This document shows, one piece after another, positions 22,661-34,640 of a stretch of 64,000 bases of DNA. Position numbers and translations under genes: made by a program. Source of the stretch: Simmondsia chinensis (lineage: Eukaryota; Streptophyta; Magnoliopsida; Caryophyllales; Simmondsiaceae); contig JAGTTD010000018.1 in assembly GCA_018398585.1 (NCBI GenBank), positions 8,501,501 through 8,565,500 on the forward strand, in the 5' to 3' direction. Position 1 is the stretch's first letter; each line of letters starts with the position of its first letter. The notes under the pieces were generated by a model. It was not told the origin of the DNA. It made no database searches and worked only from the letters and a program-made list of their open reading frames with translations.

Positions 22661-22924
22661 TAAAATAATAGTTAAAATGGGATAAGCATTGACCAGCATT
22701 TTTATAGCATTGACCATCTCCTTCACCTAAAACATTAACCTCCATCTCTGCTTATCACACCGTCACCACCATCCACACCGTCACCGTCACCACTAGCGCC
22801 GTTACCATCTAGCTTGCCCAAAACTTGCTTGCACAAAACCTAGCTTGTCCAAAATACTGCTCACCCAAGTCTTGATAGCCTAAAATAGTGGCTCGCCCTT
22901 AAGTTCGGCTTGCCTGAAACCGTG
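22661..22924. other. Element E internal DNA between array 1 and element F
   Basis: Non-coding. It includes short accgtcacc-rich runs (22760-22800) and repeated agcttgccca-like motifs. Its last five bases, ccgtg (22920-22924), are the left target duplication of element F. Confidence 0.6.
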
Positions 22925-24397
22925 TGAAAGTCCAAATAGCAACCTAAGAGTGGGATAAATTAGGTTCTTTAGTGATAAATAAAAATTTAAATTTATGAAC
23001 CAAAAATTTAATTAGAAGCTAAATAATAAATGTCAAATGAAAAAGATAAAGACAAAAATAAAAGGGATGCACAAAGATTTTTATAATGGTTCGCTTCCAA
23101 ACTAGAAGCTAATCCGCTTCTCAAGTGACTACTCTTAGTCACTTGAGCCTTTAACTAAGCTCGATGATCCTTTTTAAAAAAAGGCTCAGGATCCAACCTT
23201 TACAACCTGTCTTTTTGTACGTAGGCTCAAGACCAACCTTTTACAACATATACTTTTGTAACCGTAGACTCAGGATCCAACCTTTACAATGCAACAAATT
23301 TGAATAAAGCAATGAAAGAATTAAAGCACTCAAATTCTTCACTCTTTCGAGACTGAATTGACACTTGATCAAGCTTAGCTAAAGCTAAGAATATGCCAAT
23401 AAGCTCAAAGATCAACAATAAGAGAACTAGTGATGCTCTAATAAAAGTTTTAAACAAAACTTAAAAACAAACCTTTAAAGCGCAAGTATGTAAGAGAACT
23501 TTTTATCAAAGAATGCTTAGAGAGTATTGCATGATTTCAACCAAAGCATTCAAGCCCTATTTATAGGCAAATGAGGGCCAATAAGACGTTCAAAAAGTTA
23601 GGAAAAGGTTTTGGAAAGAAATCAAATCAAAAGTAACCATTTTGAGCTTTTTCAGTCTGTGTGCCGACAAGCTCTTGGTGGCTACTATAAGCCTGTGTGT
23701 TGACACATACCATATGTGTGTCAACACTCAGCCTACCTAGGTGCATTTACACATTTTGATCAATTTGCTTGATTGGTGGGATACTTTTATCACATTCTCT
23801 AAATTAAAAAATTGATTGATTGAGTGTTATATTTATTTAATTTTTGAATTTATTTTCTACTTAACTTTGAAAATAAAATGATTGGTTCCATAAATCAAGC
23901 TAAATCATCACCCATTCAAATTTTATCTTTATTTGATTTGATCATACTTTTCAAAGTACCAATCTTAAAAAATATTTTAATTGATAAGCTAGATTAGTTT
24001 AATTTTGGCTTGAATATTTTTCAAATAAAATTTGATAAATCAACTTTCTAAAATATTTTTCAAAAACATTTTTTTAAGAGCATCACATATCAATATTGAG
24101 ACTTGGACTGAATTGATATATCCCGATCCTAAGTCCTAGACAATAAAAATAAATGACTTTAGGATGCTCGGACTTGGATCACGTTCTCTTCAATCTGGAC
24201 GAATCTTCTCTTCAGCTTTTTATCTCTTTTCCTCTTGATTTATCATATTTTGGAAAGTTTCGTATCCATGATTAATATTGATGTTCCTAGCTTTCTTATA
24301 AGTCACTTACAAACAAGATTAGAATAATTTAAATCCCATGACTCACTAAATGGTTGTTATCATCAAAATTACAGTAATATTTGCTTTAGGGCAAACA
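22925..24397 (-). repeat. Element F 3' LTR
   Basis: 1473 bp; in plus coordinates it starts tgaaagtcc and ends gggcaaaca. It aligns with 30349-31677 but keeps about 160 bp (around 24125-24295) that the other LTR has lost. A TATA box is on the minus strand at 23559-23566. Confidence 0.9.
23559..23566 (-). promoter_or_regulatory. TATA box in element F 3' LTR
   Basis: Minus-strand TATAAATA followed by agggcttg. The same motif occurs at 30981-30988 in the 5' LTR. Confidence 0.6.
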
Positions 24398-24413
24398 ATC
24401 TCCCCCTTTTTGA
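24398..24413 (-). other. Polypurine tract of element F
   Basis: Plus strand atctcccccttttt, so the minus strand reads aaaaagggggagat directly before the 3' LTR. This is the usual copia plus-strand priming site. Confidence 0.85.
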
Positions 24414-25516
24414 TGATGACAAACATTTGGTATTTTCTCTTGGAAATGTGAAAGTTGAAGCATAGATTTTACCATAAAAGTATTCAGTTATTAAAGCATA
24501 CACATGACAATGAACTTATGGAGCAATGTATATCATGATTAAGGTTCAAACTCAATTGCTCCCCCTAAGTTGAAGCATTTTAGGTATCATTTGTAACATT
24601 TCTCAATCAAGCACATAACTATGTATGAATATTACACACCAATTTTTCCCCCCTTTTGTCATAAAAAAAAAAAGCACAAGATGATAGAAAATGTCAGCAC
24701 GAGCATAAATAAACACAAGGATGAATCATAACATTGCACCACTTAAAGTATAGTGTTTGTACAATAATGACAATGTAGCTCCAAATGTTTATTTTTTAAA
24801 AGAGGAAAGAAAATAAATCGAAGGAGTAGGGGGTCTTTGTCTGCATGCAAGAAAGTCGAAAAGCTTTTAAAAGGTGGATCGTGTTTCTTGTTCTACACTC
24901 CTTCTTTTCGAAGATCCCGTTTGAGGTTCATTCTCGTTAACTTCATCTCCCCTATCAAAATTTTCCTCTTCCTCTTCCTCGTCTCGAATTTCATCTATTT
25001 CTTCTATCCTCCTAACTCCTTTTTGCTTCTTTACCCATTCATGATTTTTGAATTCGAAACCCATCTTTCTCAAAGATGTCTCAATAGAGTTATCTTGATA
25101 GTGAATGGGGTTTTTAAAATATGAGCGAGTTAAGGTCCGTTGGAAAATACGGGGTAAGAAGCATGCCATATGCCGGATTAGTCTTTCTAGAGTGAATGTG
25201 GAACATGAATTTTAAGACTAAGTCCCCTAGATTGATCTTGTTGCCGTTTTGTAGTCGAGACAGTAGGAATAGGTGTAGGTTTGAGGCCGAGTCATAGCCA
25301 CTTGATCTTGGAGTGATGTTCATACAAATTAATTTATGGGCTAACTTAAGAACCATTCTTAGATCATTTGGTGTATTTTTTTTAAAAATATTTTTAAAAA
25401 TTGATCCAAGTTCCTATATCTATGAATTAGATAAGAATACCTGGTCCATTGGAGCTCTTTTATGATGAGTATTAAACTCAATATTAAATGCAAATGACTC
25501 ATGTATGCAATCAAGG
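24414..25516 (-). pseudogene. Element F extra region between pol and 3' LTR, with decayed ORF
   Basis: SIRE-type elements carry additional sequence, sometimes an envelope-like ORF, downstream of pol. Here two minus-strand open stretches (25356-25114 and 25169-24867) look like one broken reading frame. The first contains ICMNITPRSSGYD and LVLKFMFH; the second ends in an acidic run (DEIRDEEEEEENFD) and a charged tail. I recognise no signal peptide or membrane segment, so an envelope role is not supported. The remainder (24414-24866) is AT-rich and without a frame. Function unknown. Confidence 0.5.
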
Positions 25517-26085
25517 TCAAGATGATAGATTACACATGCCAATTTTTCTTCTAATGTTGCAAAAGATTTCTTCACCTAGAGGTTTAGTAAAAATGTCCGC
25601 TAATTGGTCATTGGTGGGAACAAATTTTACAATGACATCTCCTTTGAGTACATGATCATGAATGTAATGATGTCGAACCTCAATATGCTTTGTTCTTGAA
25701 TGTTGAGCCGGATTTTTAGTTAGGCATATAGCACTAGTGTTATCCCCCATTATGGGAGCATGGTCAATATGAATGCCATAGTCATTTAATTGGTGCATTA
25801 ACCATAACATTTGAGCACAACAACTACCACATGTAACATATTCGGCCTTGGCAATGGATAAAGCAATGGAATTTTGCTTTTTACTAAACCACGATACCAA
25901 AGGGTGACCAAGGAATTGACAAGTACCACTAGTCAATTTTTGGTCCACTTTGTATCTGGTTTATCTGCATCGCTATATCCAACTAAATCAAATAAATCAC
26001 ATTTTGGGTAAAATATGCCTAAAGTAGGAGTACCAACTAGGTATCGAAATATTCTTTTCTCGGCACATAGATGAGATTCCATGGG
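25517..26085 (-). pseudogene. Element F RNase H domain (copia)
   Basis: The 143-codon stretch 25948-25517 contains TSGTCQFLGHPLVSWFSKKQ, then AEYVTCGSCCAQMLWLM, DNTSAICLTKNP, TKHIEVRHHYI and DQLADIFTKPLG. All are hallmarks of the C-terminal RNase H of Ty1/copia Pol, which removes the RNA strand after first-strand synthesis. The upstream part with VGYSDAD is present at about 25970 but separated by a small deletion and a stop. The usual TAEAEY motif reads AKAEY here. Confidence 0.85.
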
Positions 26086-27125
26086 TCATGCTTGAAATCT
26101 AGCACATAAACATACACTGAACAATATATCAGGTCTACTAGCGGTAAGGTAAAGAAGGGATCTGATCATACCTCGACATAGCTTTTGGTCCACCTTTTTA
26201 CCTTTTTCATCCATATCTAACTTAAAGCTCATTGGTGTTGCTATTGCCTTGGAATTTTCCATGCCAAATTTCTTAAGCATTTCCTTTATGTACTTGTCTT
26301 GGTTGATGAAAATTCCTTCCTTGCCTTGCTTGATTTGTAATCCAAGGAAGTAGTTAAGTTTTCCCATCATACACATTTCGAATTCCCTACTCATAAGATT
26401 TGCAAATTCTTCACAAAGAGATGGATTAGTAGCACCAAACACTATATCATCAACATAAATTTGTACAATAAGAATGTCATGTTTAGAGTGTTTGATAAAA
26501 AGTGCGGTGTCAATTTTTCCTCTTGAAAATCCATTTTGCATTAAAAAAAAAAAACTCAATCTCTCATACCAAGCTCTAGGATCATGTTTCAATCTATAGA
26601 GTGCCTTTTTGAGTTTGAAAAAATGTTTGGAAAATTTGTCATCCTCAAACCCGGGTGGTTGTTTAACATAAACCTCTTCTTCAATAAGACCATTTAAAAA
26701 TGCACTTTTAACATCCATATGAAAAAGTTTGAAATCTTTAAATAAAGCAAATGCACATAAGAGTCTAATAGCTTCTAGCCTAGCAACGGGAGCAAAGGTT
26801 TTCTCATAGTCTATACCTTTTTCTTGGTTATAACCTTTAGCTACCAACCTTGCTTATTTCTTACCACGTTACCTTCCTCATCCTTCTTGTTGTGGTAGAC
26901 CCACTTGGTACCTATGACTTGATGATCTTGGGGTCTATCTACAAGTTCCCATACATCACTTCTCTTGAATTGGTTGAGCTCTTCCTCCATTGCCATTATC
27001 CAATTTGCGTCATTAAGAGCTTCTTTTATGTTCTTGGGTTCTTCAAGAGAGATGAATGCGACTAAATGACAATATTCCGTTAATACATGCCTAGTTTTTA
27101 CACCTTGAAAGGGATCACCAATGAT
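26086..27125 (-). pseudogene. Element F reverse transcriptase (copia)
   Basis: The open stretch 26847-26086 (253 codons) encodes [40 protein letters not shown] and the catalytic [10 protein letters not shown], then FLGLQIKQG. Upstream to 27125, across a frame break, the linker IMAMEEELNQFKRSDVWEL and IGTKWVYHNK is still readable. The enzyme would copy element RNA into cDNA. The YVDD aspartates and the upstream MDVKSAF aspartate are intact, but a stop and a frame change around 26850 and the 3' break make the protein incomplete. Confidence 0.9.
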
Positions 27126-28588
27126 TTAACTTGTTGGGTGATCCTTCAAGTATTTCCAATCTCGTGGTAAGTTTTCCTCTTTGGATTCTACATTTCGGTT
27201 ATCTCCTTTTGATTCATTTATTTGAGCGTTAGATATAACCTTTTCTTGCTTATTGGATGAGTGTGTAATGTTTATTGGTTTGATTACTATATCATCATCA
27301 TCACAAGGAGTTCTAGAGGACAAGACATTAGTTTCATCAAAAACTACATGTATAGACTCTTCTACAACCTTTGTCTTTTTATTATAGACTCTATATACTT
27401 TGCTTGTTAAAGAGTATCCAATGAAAATACCTTCATCAACTCGTGAATCAAATTTTCCAAGATTTGTTTTACCATTGTTGTGAATGAAGCATTTACACCC
27501 AAAAGGTTTAAAATATGCAATGTTTGGCTTTCTACCTTTATAAAGTTCATATGGTATTTTCTTTAAAATTGGTCTTATTAAAGCTCAAGTTATTTTTACA
27601 AATCATTGTTCTCGCCATTTCTTCAAGAGTTCTATTTTTTCTTTCAACCACTCCATTTTGTTGAGGAGTTCGATATGCCGAAAAATTGTGATCAATTCCA
27701 AAGTAATCACAATAAATTTCAAAATCATTATTTTCAAATTCCCTTCCATGATTACTTCTAACCAAAACAATTTTCAAATTGTTTTCATTTTGTACCGTTT
27801 TAAAATTTTTTTACAATTTATTAAATGATTCACTCTTATGAGAAAAGAATAGGACCCAAGTAAAGCGGGAGTAATCATCAACAATTACAAGTTCATATCG
27901 CTTTCCACCAAGGCTCAAATGACGAGTAGGACCAAACAACTCTATATGTAAGAGTTCAAGATGCCTTGATGTTGAAACTACATTCTTGGATTTGAATGAC
28001 GATCTAGTTTGTTTGCCATATTGACATGCATCACAAATATGATCTTTTTCAAATTTTAGCTTTAGTAAACCTCTTACAAGATCATTTTTTGAAAGTATTG
28101 AAATTAAATCCATACTAGCATGTCCAAATCTTCTATGCCAAATCCAAGGATCATTTTCATCAAAGACACTAAAACACTTTAACGAGTCTATACAATCAAG
28201 ATCAATCATATAGACATTTTCACATCGTAGACCAACAAGCAAAATTTCATTTGTTTTAGCATGTTTAACTATGCATCTAGATGATTCAAAGTTCACACAA
28301 TAGCCTTTATAACATAATTGACTAATGCTTAGCAAGTTGTGCTTAAGACCTTCCACAAGTAACACATCTTCAATGCAAGGAGAAGAGTTAGAAGCAACAT
28401 TACCGATATCGATTATTTTTCCTTTCTTATTGTTGCAAAAGGTGACATTTCCTTTTCTTGGCATTGGTGAATTGAACTTGGATTTATCTCCGGTCATGTG
28501 TCTTGAGCAACCACTATCCAAGTACCACTTTTGTTTTTTGCTTTGGATTTTCATACACACCTATCACAATTCAGATACTTTTAGGTAT
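27126..28588 (-). pseudogene. Element F protease and integrase (copia)
   Basis: Read 28560 downwards. The aspartic protease motif is WYLDSGCSRHMTG. It is followed by the GAG-pre-integrase zinc region (WHRRFGHAS ... CDACQYGK) and the integrase core (HIELFGP, IVDDYSRFTW). A frame break near 27790 is followed by VRSNHGREFENND and PQQNGVVERKNRTLEEMAR (27777-27547). The tail to 27126 holds the acidic linker CDDDDIVIKP. In copia integrases the first two catalytic residues lie in HxDLFGP and RSDHG. Here they are E and N, so two of three DDE residues are replaced. The third (VVER) remains. Confidence 0.9.
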
Positions 28589-30290
28589 TCAAATTTTCTT
28601 GGGTCCTTTGTTGTTAGCCTTTACATTTGGTGGTCGAGATCCTTTTGTGACCCAAACCATCTTTGTCTTTTTCAAATTTCTTTTGAAAGAACATTCGTAA
28701 ATGATGTGCCCATGGTCACCACAATAGTTGCACCTTACAGAGTTTGTTGAAGATGACGAGGCTTTAACAAAATGAACATTCAAAATTTTATTTTGGACAT
28801 TTCCATTATAACCTATTCTTTCTTTATTATAAATTGGATTTTGAGATGAAAGAATTTTGTCAAGTGTTTCTTGACCTTTAAAAAATTTGCTTGATATTTT
28901 CGAAAGTTCTTCCATTTTCTCTTTCAAAGACTTATTTTCTTTTAAAAGTGATTCGTCTTCCTTAGATTTTCCTTTCGCATTTCCCTTTAAAGTATGAAGT
29001 ATTTCTTCCAAGGATTTCTTTTCATTTGTTAATTTAATGATCTCATTATTTAAAGACTCGTTCTTTTTCTTTAAGGATTCATTTTCAAGTTCAAGAACTA
29101 AATGTTGTTTTGAATCCCTTTCCAATCCCGTCTTTTCAAGACCTTTTACAAAAGTATTGTGTTGTTTTTTCAATTTTTTATATTTCTCATATAACTCTTG
29201 AAAACCAACCACAAGTTCATCATAAGGAAGATCGTTTACCTCATCCTCTTCAACACTATCGTCGTCAATAGCCATGAGACAAAATTTAGTTACTTCCTCT
29301 TCACTTTCTTCATTAGAGTCATTGTCGCAATCTCCCCAAGCCGCAAAAGCTTTCTTTCGTTCTTCCTTTTCATCTTTCTTTTTGAGTTTGTTGAAGAACT
29401 TCTTAATTTTTTGTTTGGGACAATCTCTTTTAAGATGTTTGACTTCTCCACACTCATAGTAAGTTGGTTCATCTTTGGAGGAAGATGAACCCTTTTTGAA
29501 GTTTTTCTTAAATCTTTTCTTTTGAAGACGTTTGTAAAATCTTTTTGCTAACATAACAATTTCATCATCACTTTCGTCACTTTCTTCACTTAGTGATGAT
29601 CTTAATGCTATGTCTTTGTTTTTCCTCTTCTTTAAATTCTTCCATGTCAATCTCATGGGTCATGAGATTTCCAATTAGTTGATCAAGTTTATAAATAGAG
29701 AGGTTATGAGCTTCCCGAATAGCAGTATCCTTGCTTTGCCATGAAATAGGGAGACATCAAAGAATTTTACTAACTTGCTCCTCATTTGATTACATTTTTC
29801 CAAGAGCTTGGAGTTTGTTAGTAATATCCAAAAATCTAGTGTACATCTCTTTTATTGATTCCTTCGGTTTCATTTTGAAAAGTTCATAAGCTCTTACCAA
29901 CATATTTATTTTAGAAAATTTAACTTGATCCGTACCTTCATAGGTGACCTCTAGCTTTTCCCAAATTTCTTTTGCCGATTGACAACTGAAAACATGATTA
30001 AAGACATTTGGGGCAATAGCACATAAGAGTTGATAATGAGCTTTTGCATTTTTTGCAAGTTTTTCTTTGTCATCTTGCATAAGCTCATTTTCTTCTTTTT
30101 CAACGGTTTTCTCACCTTATTTCTTTGAGGGTATGTAATCACCATTTTTTGTAACAAGGCATAAGTCGAAATCAATGGATGTAATATAAAGTCTCATTCT
30201 TAGCTTCTCATAGGGAAAATGTTCCCCATCAAAAAGAGGAGGCTTGTTGGTTGATTGACCATCGGCTAAGATTGGAGTGAAAGTTTCCAT
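28589..30290 (-). pseudogene. gag: Element F gag (copia)
   Basis: The best start is ATG at 30290 (METFTPILADGQ...), shortly after the primer site. The capsid part contains AHYQLLCAIAPNVFNHVFSC and AKEIWEKLEVTYEGTD (30080-29790). After a stop the frame continues to 28589 (355 codons, 29656-28589). A first zinc knuckle reads YYECGEVKHLKRDC, with its first cysteine replaced by tyrosine. A long charged coiled-coil-like region follows (ELENESLKKKNESLNNEI). A second, intact knuckle is CNYCGDHGHIIYEC. Stops near 30118 and 29790 and a frame break near 28580 inactivate it. Confidence 0.88.
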
Positions 30291-30334
30291 AGAATCACTC
30301 TAAGGTTGTTAGATCCAAAAAGAATAGAGCACAT

Positions 30335-30346
30335 GCTCTGATACCA
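30335..30346 (-). other. Primer binding site of element F (tRNA-iMet)
   Basis: The minus strand reads TGGTATCAGAGC two bases after the LTR end, the standard initiator-methionine tRNA primer site of plant copia elements. Confidence 0.95.
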
Positions 30347-30348
30347 AC

Positions 30349-31677
30349 TGAAAGTCCAAATAGCAACCTAAGAGGGGGTGAATTAGGTTCTTTAGTAAAA
30401 AATGAAAATTTAAATTTATGAACCAAAAATTTAATTAAAAACTAAATAATAAATGTCAACTGAAAAAGATAAAGATAAAAATAAAAGGGATGCACAAAAT
30501 TTTTTAAAGTGGTTTACTTCCAAACCGGAAGCTAATCCACCTCTCAAGTGACTACTCTTAGTCATTTGAACCTTTAACTAAGCTCGATGATCCTTTTCAA
30601 AAGCAGGCTTATGATCCAACTTTTAAAACCAGTTTTTCTGTACGTAGGCTCAAGACCAGCCTTTTACAATCAATCCTTTTGCAGCCATAGGCTCAAGATC
30701 CAACCTTTATAATGCAACAAATTTGAATAAAGCAATGAAAGAATTAAAACACTCAAATTCTTCACTCTTTCAAGAGTGAATTGACACTTGATTAAGCTTA
30801 GCCAAAGCTAAGGATATGCCAATAAAGCTTAAAGATCAACAGTAAGTGAACTAGTAATGCTCTAATAAAAGTTTTAAACAAAACTTAAAACAAACCTTTA
30901 AAGCGCAAGTATGTAAGAGAACTTTTTATCAAAGAATTCTTAGAGAGTATTGGATGATTTCAACCAAAGCATTCAAGCCCTATTTATACGTAAATAAGGG
31001 CCGACGTTCAAAAAGTTAGGAAAAGGTTTTGGAAAGAAATGAAGTCAAAAGTAGCCGTTTTGAGCCTTTTCAATCTGTGTGTCGACACACGGACCTATGT
31101 GTCGACACATAGTAGCTCTTGGTGGCTACCGTAAGCCTGTGTGTCAACACATACCATATGTGTGTCAACACTCAGCCTACCCGAGTGCATTTACATGTTT
31201 TGATCGATTTGTTTGATTGGTGGGATACTTTTATCACATTTTCTAAGTTAAAAAATTAATTGATTGATTGCTATATTTATTCAATTTTTTGAATTTATTT
31301 CCCACTTAACTTTGATCATAAAATGATTGGTTCCATAAATCAAGCTAAATCATTACCCATTAAAATTTTATCTTTATTTGATTTGATCATACTTTTCAAA
31401 GTACCAATCTCAAAAAATATTTTAATTGATAAGCTAGATTGGTTTATTTTTGGCTTGAATATTTTTCAAATAAAATTTGGTAAATCAACTTTCTAAAATA
31501 TTTTTCAAAAACATTTTTTTAAGAGCATCATATATTAATATTGAGACTTAGACTCAATTGATTTATTGTAACTGTCTGTAAGTCACTTAAAAACAAGATT
31601 AGAACAATTTAAATCCCATGACTCACTAAATGGTTATTATCATCAAAATTACAATAATATTGGCTTTAGGGCCGACA
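30349..31677 (-). repeat. Element F 5' LTR
   Basis: 1329 bp. Compared with the 3' LTR it lacks about 160 bp near 31565-31575. It keeps a pair of gtgtcgacac palindromes at 31077-31112 that the 3' LTR has lost. A minus-strand TATAAATA is at 30981-30988. Substitutions between the two LTRs are frequent, so F is not recent. Confidence 0.9.
30981..30988 (-). promoter_or_regulatory. TATA box of element F 5' LTR
   Basis: Minus-strand TATAAATA followed by agggcttg. It lies about 90-130 bp downstream, in the element's direction, of the palindromic U3 motifs. Confidence 0.65.
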
Positions 31678-31944
31678 CGGTGGCTCGCCTTGCTGTGGCT
31701 CTTAGCCCACCATGCCTCGTTGTTTAACCTTAAACCCCTGTGACCACCATTTGACATTTCTTTGACCGCCACATCATGCACGATCATAATCACAAGCCAT
31801 GACTTTTGGTGTTTCATCGCTGCATCCACCACGACGTACGACCACTGCTCGACGTTCCTACTACCACCACTGACGCAGAGGTCACATCCCGTCGCCACCC
31901 CCTCCTATGGATAGGTCCTCTCTCCTCTTAAAAGCCTAAAGGAG
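31678..31944. other. Element E internal DNA right of element F
   Basis: Begins with the right target duplication cggtg (31678-31682) and continues the agctcgccc/ggctcgcc-rich non-coding DNA seen left of F. The 90-codon minus-strand ORF here has no recognisable domain. Confidence 0.6.
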
Positions 31945-33300
31945 TTAGTATTCATTACACTCTTAGTTTAATTTAACCCTAAAAGGTCAATCCTTTTTAT
32001 AGTATAATTTAACCCTAAAAGGGGCAATTTATGCTACAATTTCAGTCTAATTCAACCCTCAAAAGGTCAATTTTGGTTGTAATCTTAGTGAATTCAACCC
32101 TAAAAAGGCTAATTTCTCATTACAATCTTAAGGTTTAAGCTAAACCAAAAGGGTTAATTTTTATTATAATCACTATTCCATCCAACCCTAAGTTGGGTCA
32201 ATTGCTATACAATATTAATCTACTTCAACTTTAAAAAGGATTAATTTTTGTCATAATATCAACTTAGCTCAACTTGATTGAACAAATTTTCGTAGCAATC
32301 TTTAGTCAATTTAACTTTAATGAGGTCGATTTGCACTATAACCTCAATTTAATTCAATCATAAATAGGTTAATTTTCGTCAACCTTGGTCCAAGCAATAT
32401 TTGTAACAATCTTAACTTTCATCAATTTTGGTTGAACGCATACTTGCTATAATTATACTATTCATCAGCCCAGATTGAATAAATTCCCATTACAACCCCA
32501 GTTTAAGCCAGCTCTAAATGGATTAATTTTCCTTGCAATCTCCGCTATGTTCAGCTGTAACGGATCTATTTCGTTGCATTTCTCACTTATTTTAGCTATA
32601 CATGCTCTAATTTTCATCAACTTTGGTGAAACCAATTTTCGTTATCATCTTAGTTTATCTCCATCCTGATGAGATCAGCTCCCGTGATAATCTCAATTTG
32701 ATTCATCCTTGTTTGAATTAATTTTTATGACAAGCTCAATCTAGTTCAGTCCTCACTGATTCAATTTTCATTACAATCTCCGTTCGGTTAAACCTTGATT
32801 GAATCATTTTCATTATGATCTTAAGTTTGATTTAACCCTAAACGGGTTAATTTTCAACTTTGTTTCTATTTAAATTAGAGATTTAATGTTTGTTATGATA
32901 ATTGATTTAATTTGGTCTAGATTAGGCCACTTTTTGTTACAACCTCAGCTTAGTTCAGCCCTTATTGAACTAATTTTTGTTATTATTTTGCTTCAATTAT
33001 TGTCCATTATAGTATTCATGTCTCTTCACCATATCCTCTTAATTCGACCCTACTAAATTAATTCTTGTCGTAAGCTCAATTTAGGTCAAGTCTATTTGAA
33101 CCAACCCTTGTTACAAGCTCAGTTTAGGTTAGCTCTCACTGAACCAAATTTCGTTACATTTGCAATTCAACTAAACTTTAATTGGATCATGTTTCTTATA
33201 ATTTTAGTTCAATATGAAGCTGATTGGACCCGTCTTTGCTACCATTTCTGTTCAACTGAATCCTCATTGAGTCAATTTTTGTTACAATCTTAGACTACTC
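31945..33300 (+). repeat. Element E array 2: ~43-bp tandem repeat, about 30 degenerate copies
   Basis: The consensus is roughly tcaattttngttacaatctcagtttaattcaaccctnattga. Clear neighbours at about 32675-32845 are spaced 42-44 bp. The array is highly degenerate but continuous, with aaccctaaaagg variants at the left end and atcctnattga variants at the right. Short ORFs inside are by-products. Confidence 0.8.
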
Positions 33301-34099
33301 CCACCCTAATAGTTGCGCAAATTATCTTCAATAGCCAGTCAATATGAAAGCTTGTCTATGCCTGCCGACCACTATATCAAGTGATTAATTTCACCATAAT
33401 ACATCTTTCACACCAGAAATCATACTTCATTATATGTTTACCTGCAAATTATCGAATTAAGCACAACAATTCTAAATTAGGAGTATTAAAAGAACAAAGT
33501 CATCAACCGTATCTTTTATAATTCCAGAATACCAAGCATACATAGTCCAACACCGAGACATAAGTGCGAATCAAAGTATACATACAAGCACCAAATTTAG
33601 AAGTTTCAAAAGCGCCAACAGTGAGATGACAAAGTTACATGATTCACACTAAAGATTTTGCTGAGACATGCAAGAAACCTCATAACCCTCTTAGGAAATG
33701 TAAAAAAGGCTTATTATCTCTTTCCATCACTAACTAATCCTATTACTCTATGAGTTTTTCATCCATATATTTTATTCACCCCCCAAAGCAACTCCAAAGC
33801 ATACAATTCATCAAATAGGAATATAGGACATAGTTGTCACACGTAAAAACTAAGCTACCCACCATATGCGAACATGCTCGCCTACAAGGCATTAACAAGT
33901 GGCATTTAATCAAAGAAACAGAATCTCACCATACTGAAGCCTCTTGGTACGTTGCGTGATATTTCCATCTCTCAAAATCAAATGTTATCAGAAGCGAAGC
34001 ACCTTTGAGAGATATTGAATCTACAATACATTCAAAACAAAAACAGTCTCACAAGTGGTAAGGGCTAAGAAAGTTCATCTTTGTCCTTGATCTCCTTTC
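33301..34099. other. Element E internal DNA between arrays 2 and 3
   Basis: AT-rich, non-coding, no repeat or motif recognised on either strand. Confidence 0.6.
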
Positions 34100-34640
34100 T
34101 ATGGGGGTAGTAAATCCTTTTAAGACTGGGGGACTTCGCCTCAATCATTCTTTGTTTTAGTGGCAAATCATTTTAGAACTCGAGGACTCCGACTCTGTTG
34201 TTTCTTTAACAGTGGCGTAAATCATTTTCAAGACTGGGAGACTTCGCCTCAATCATTTCCATAGAATTTTTTTAAGACTGGGCGACTTCGTTTTAGTTGT
34301 TTACTTATTCTGGTGGCAAATTATTTTAGGACAGGGGGACTTCGCCCCAGTCATTTCCTTATTCTGGTGGTAAATTATTTTAGGACTGGGGGACTTCACC
34401 TCAGTCATTTTTTTTTTCTTGTGGAAAATTATTTTAGGACTAGGGGACTTCGCCACAGCCGTTTCTTTATTCCGGTGACAAATTATTCTACTACTGGGGG
34501 ACTTCACCTTAGTCATTTCCTTATTTTAGGGGCAAATCATTTTTAGGACTAGGGGATTTTGTTCTGATTGACAACTTTGGCTTCTTTATTTCGATGGTGT
34601 AAATCACTTTTCACGACTATGGGACTTTACTCCTAGAGCA
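34100..34640 (+). repeat. Element E array 3: 54-bp tandem repeat, about ten copies
   Basis: The unit core is gactgggggacttcgcctca followed by gtcatttccttattctggtg and gcaaattatttta. Core positions were read at 34123, 34181, 34235, 34276, 34331, 34384, 34438, 34491, 34546 and 34615. Because 54 is a multiple of three, the array stays open on both strands (34313-34546 + and 34516-34301 -). The peptides are simple repeats with no known domain. Confidence 0.88.

Larger units (their letters stand above)
22925..31677 (-). mobile_element. Element F: SIRE/Maximus-like Ty1/copia retrotransposon inside element E
   Basis: LTRs are at 30349-31677 (5') and 22925-24397 (3') in minus orientation, TGTTTG/TGTCGG...TTTCA ends. 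The primer site TGGTATCAGAGC matches tRNA-iMet and the polypurine tract is AAAAAGGGGGAGAT. Gag, protease, integrase, RT and RNase H follow in copia order. The PPT, the [10 protein letters not shown] reverse-transcriptase motif and the extra region between pol and the 3' LTR fit the SIRE/Maximus lineage. Target duplications are ccgtg (22920-22924) and cggtg (31678-31682), one mismatch. All reading frames are interrupted, so it is dead. Confidence 0.9.

Noticed and set aside
24867..25356. Envelope gene in copia element F
   Set aside because: Position would fit, but no signal peptide or transmembrane segment is visible and the frame is broken; reported only as an extra ORF remnant.
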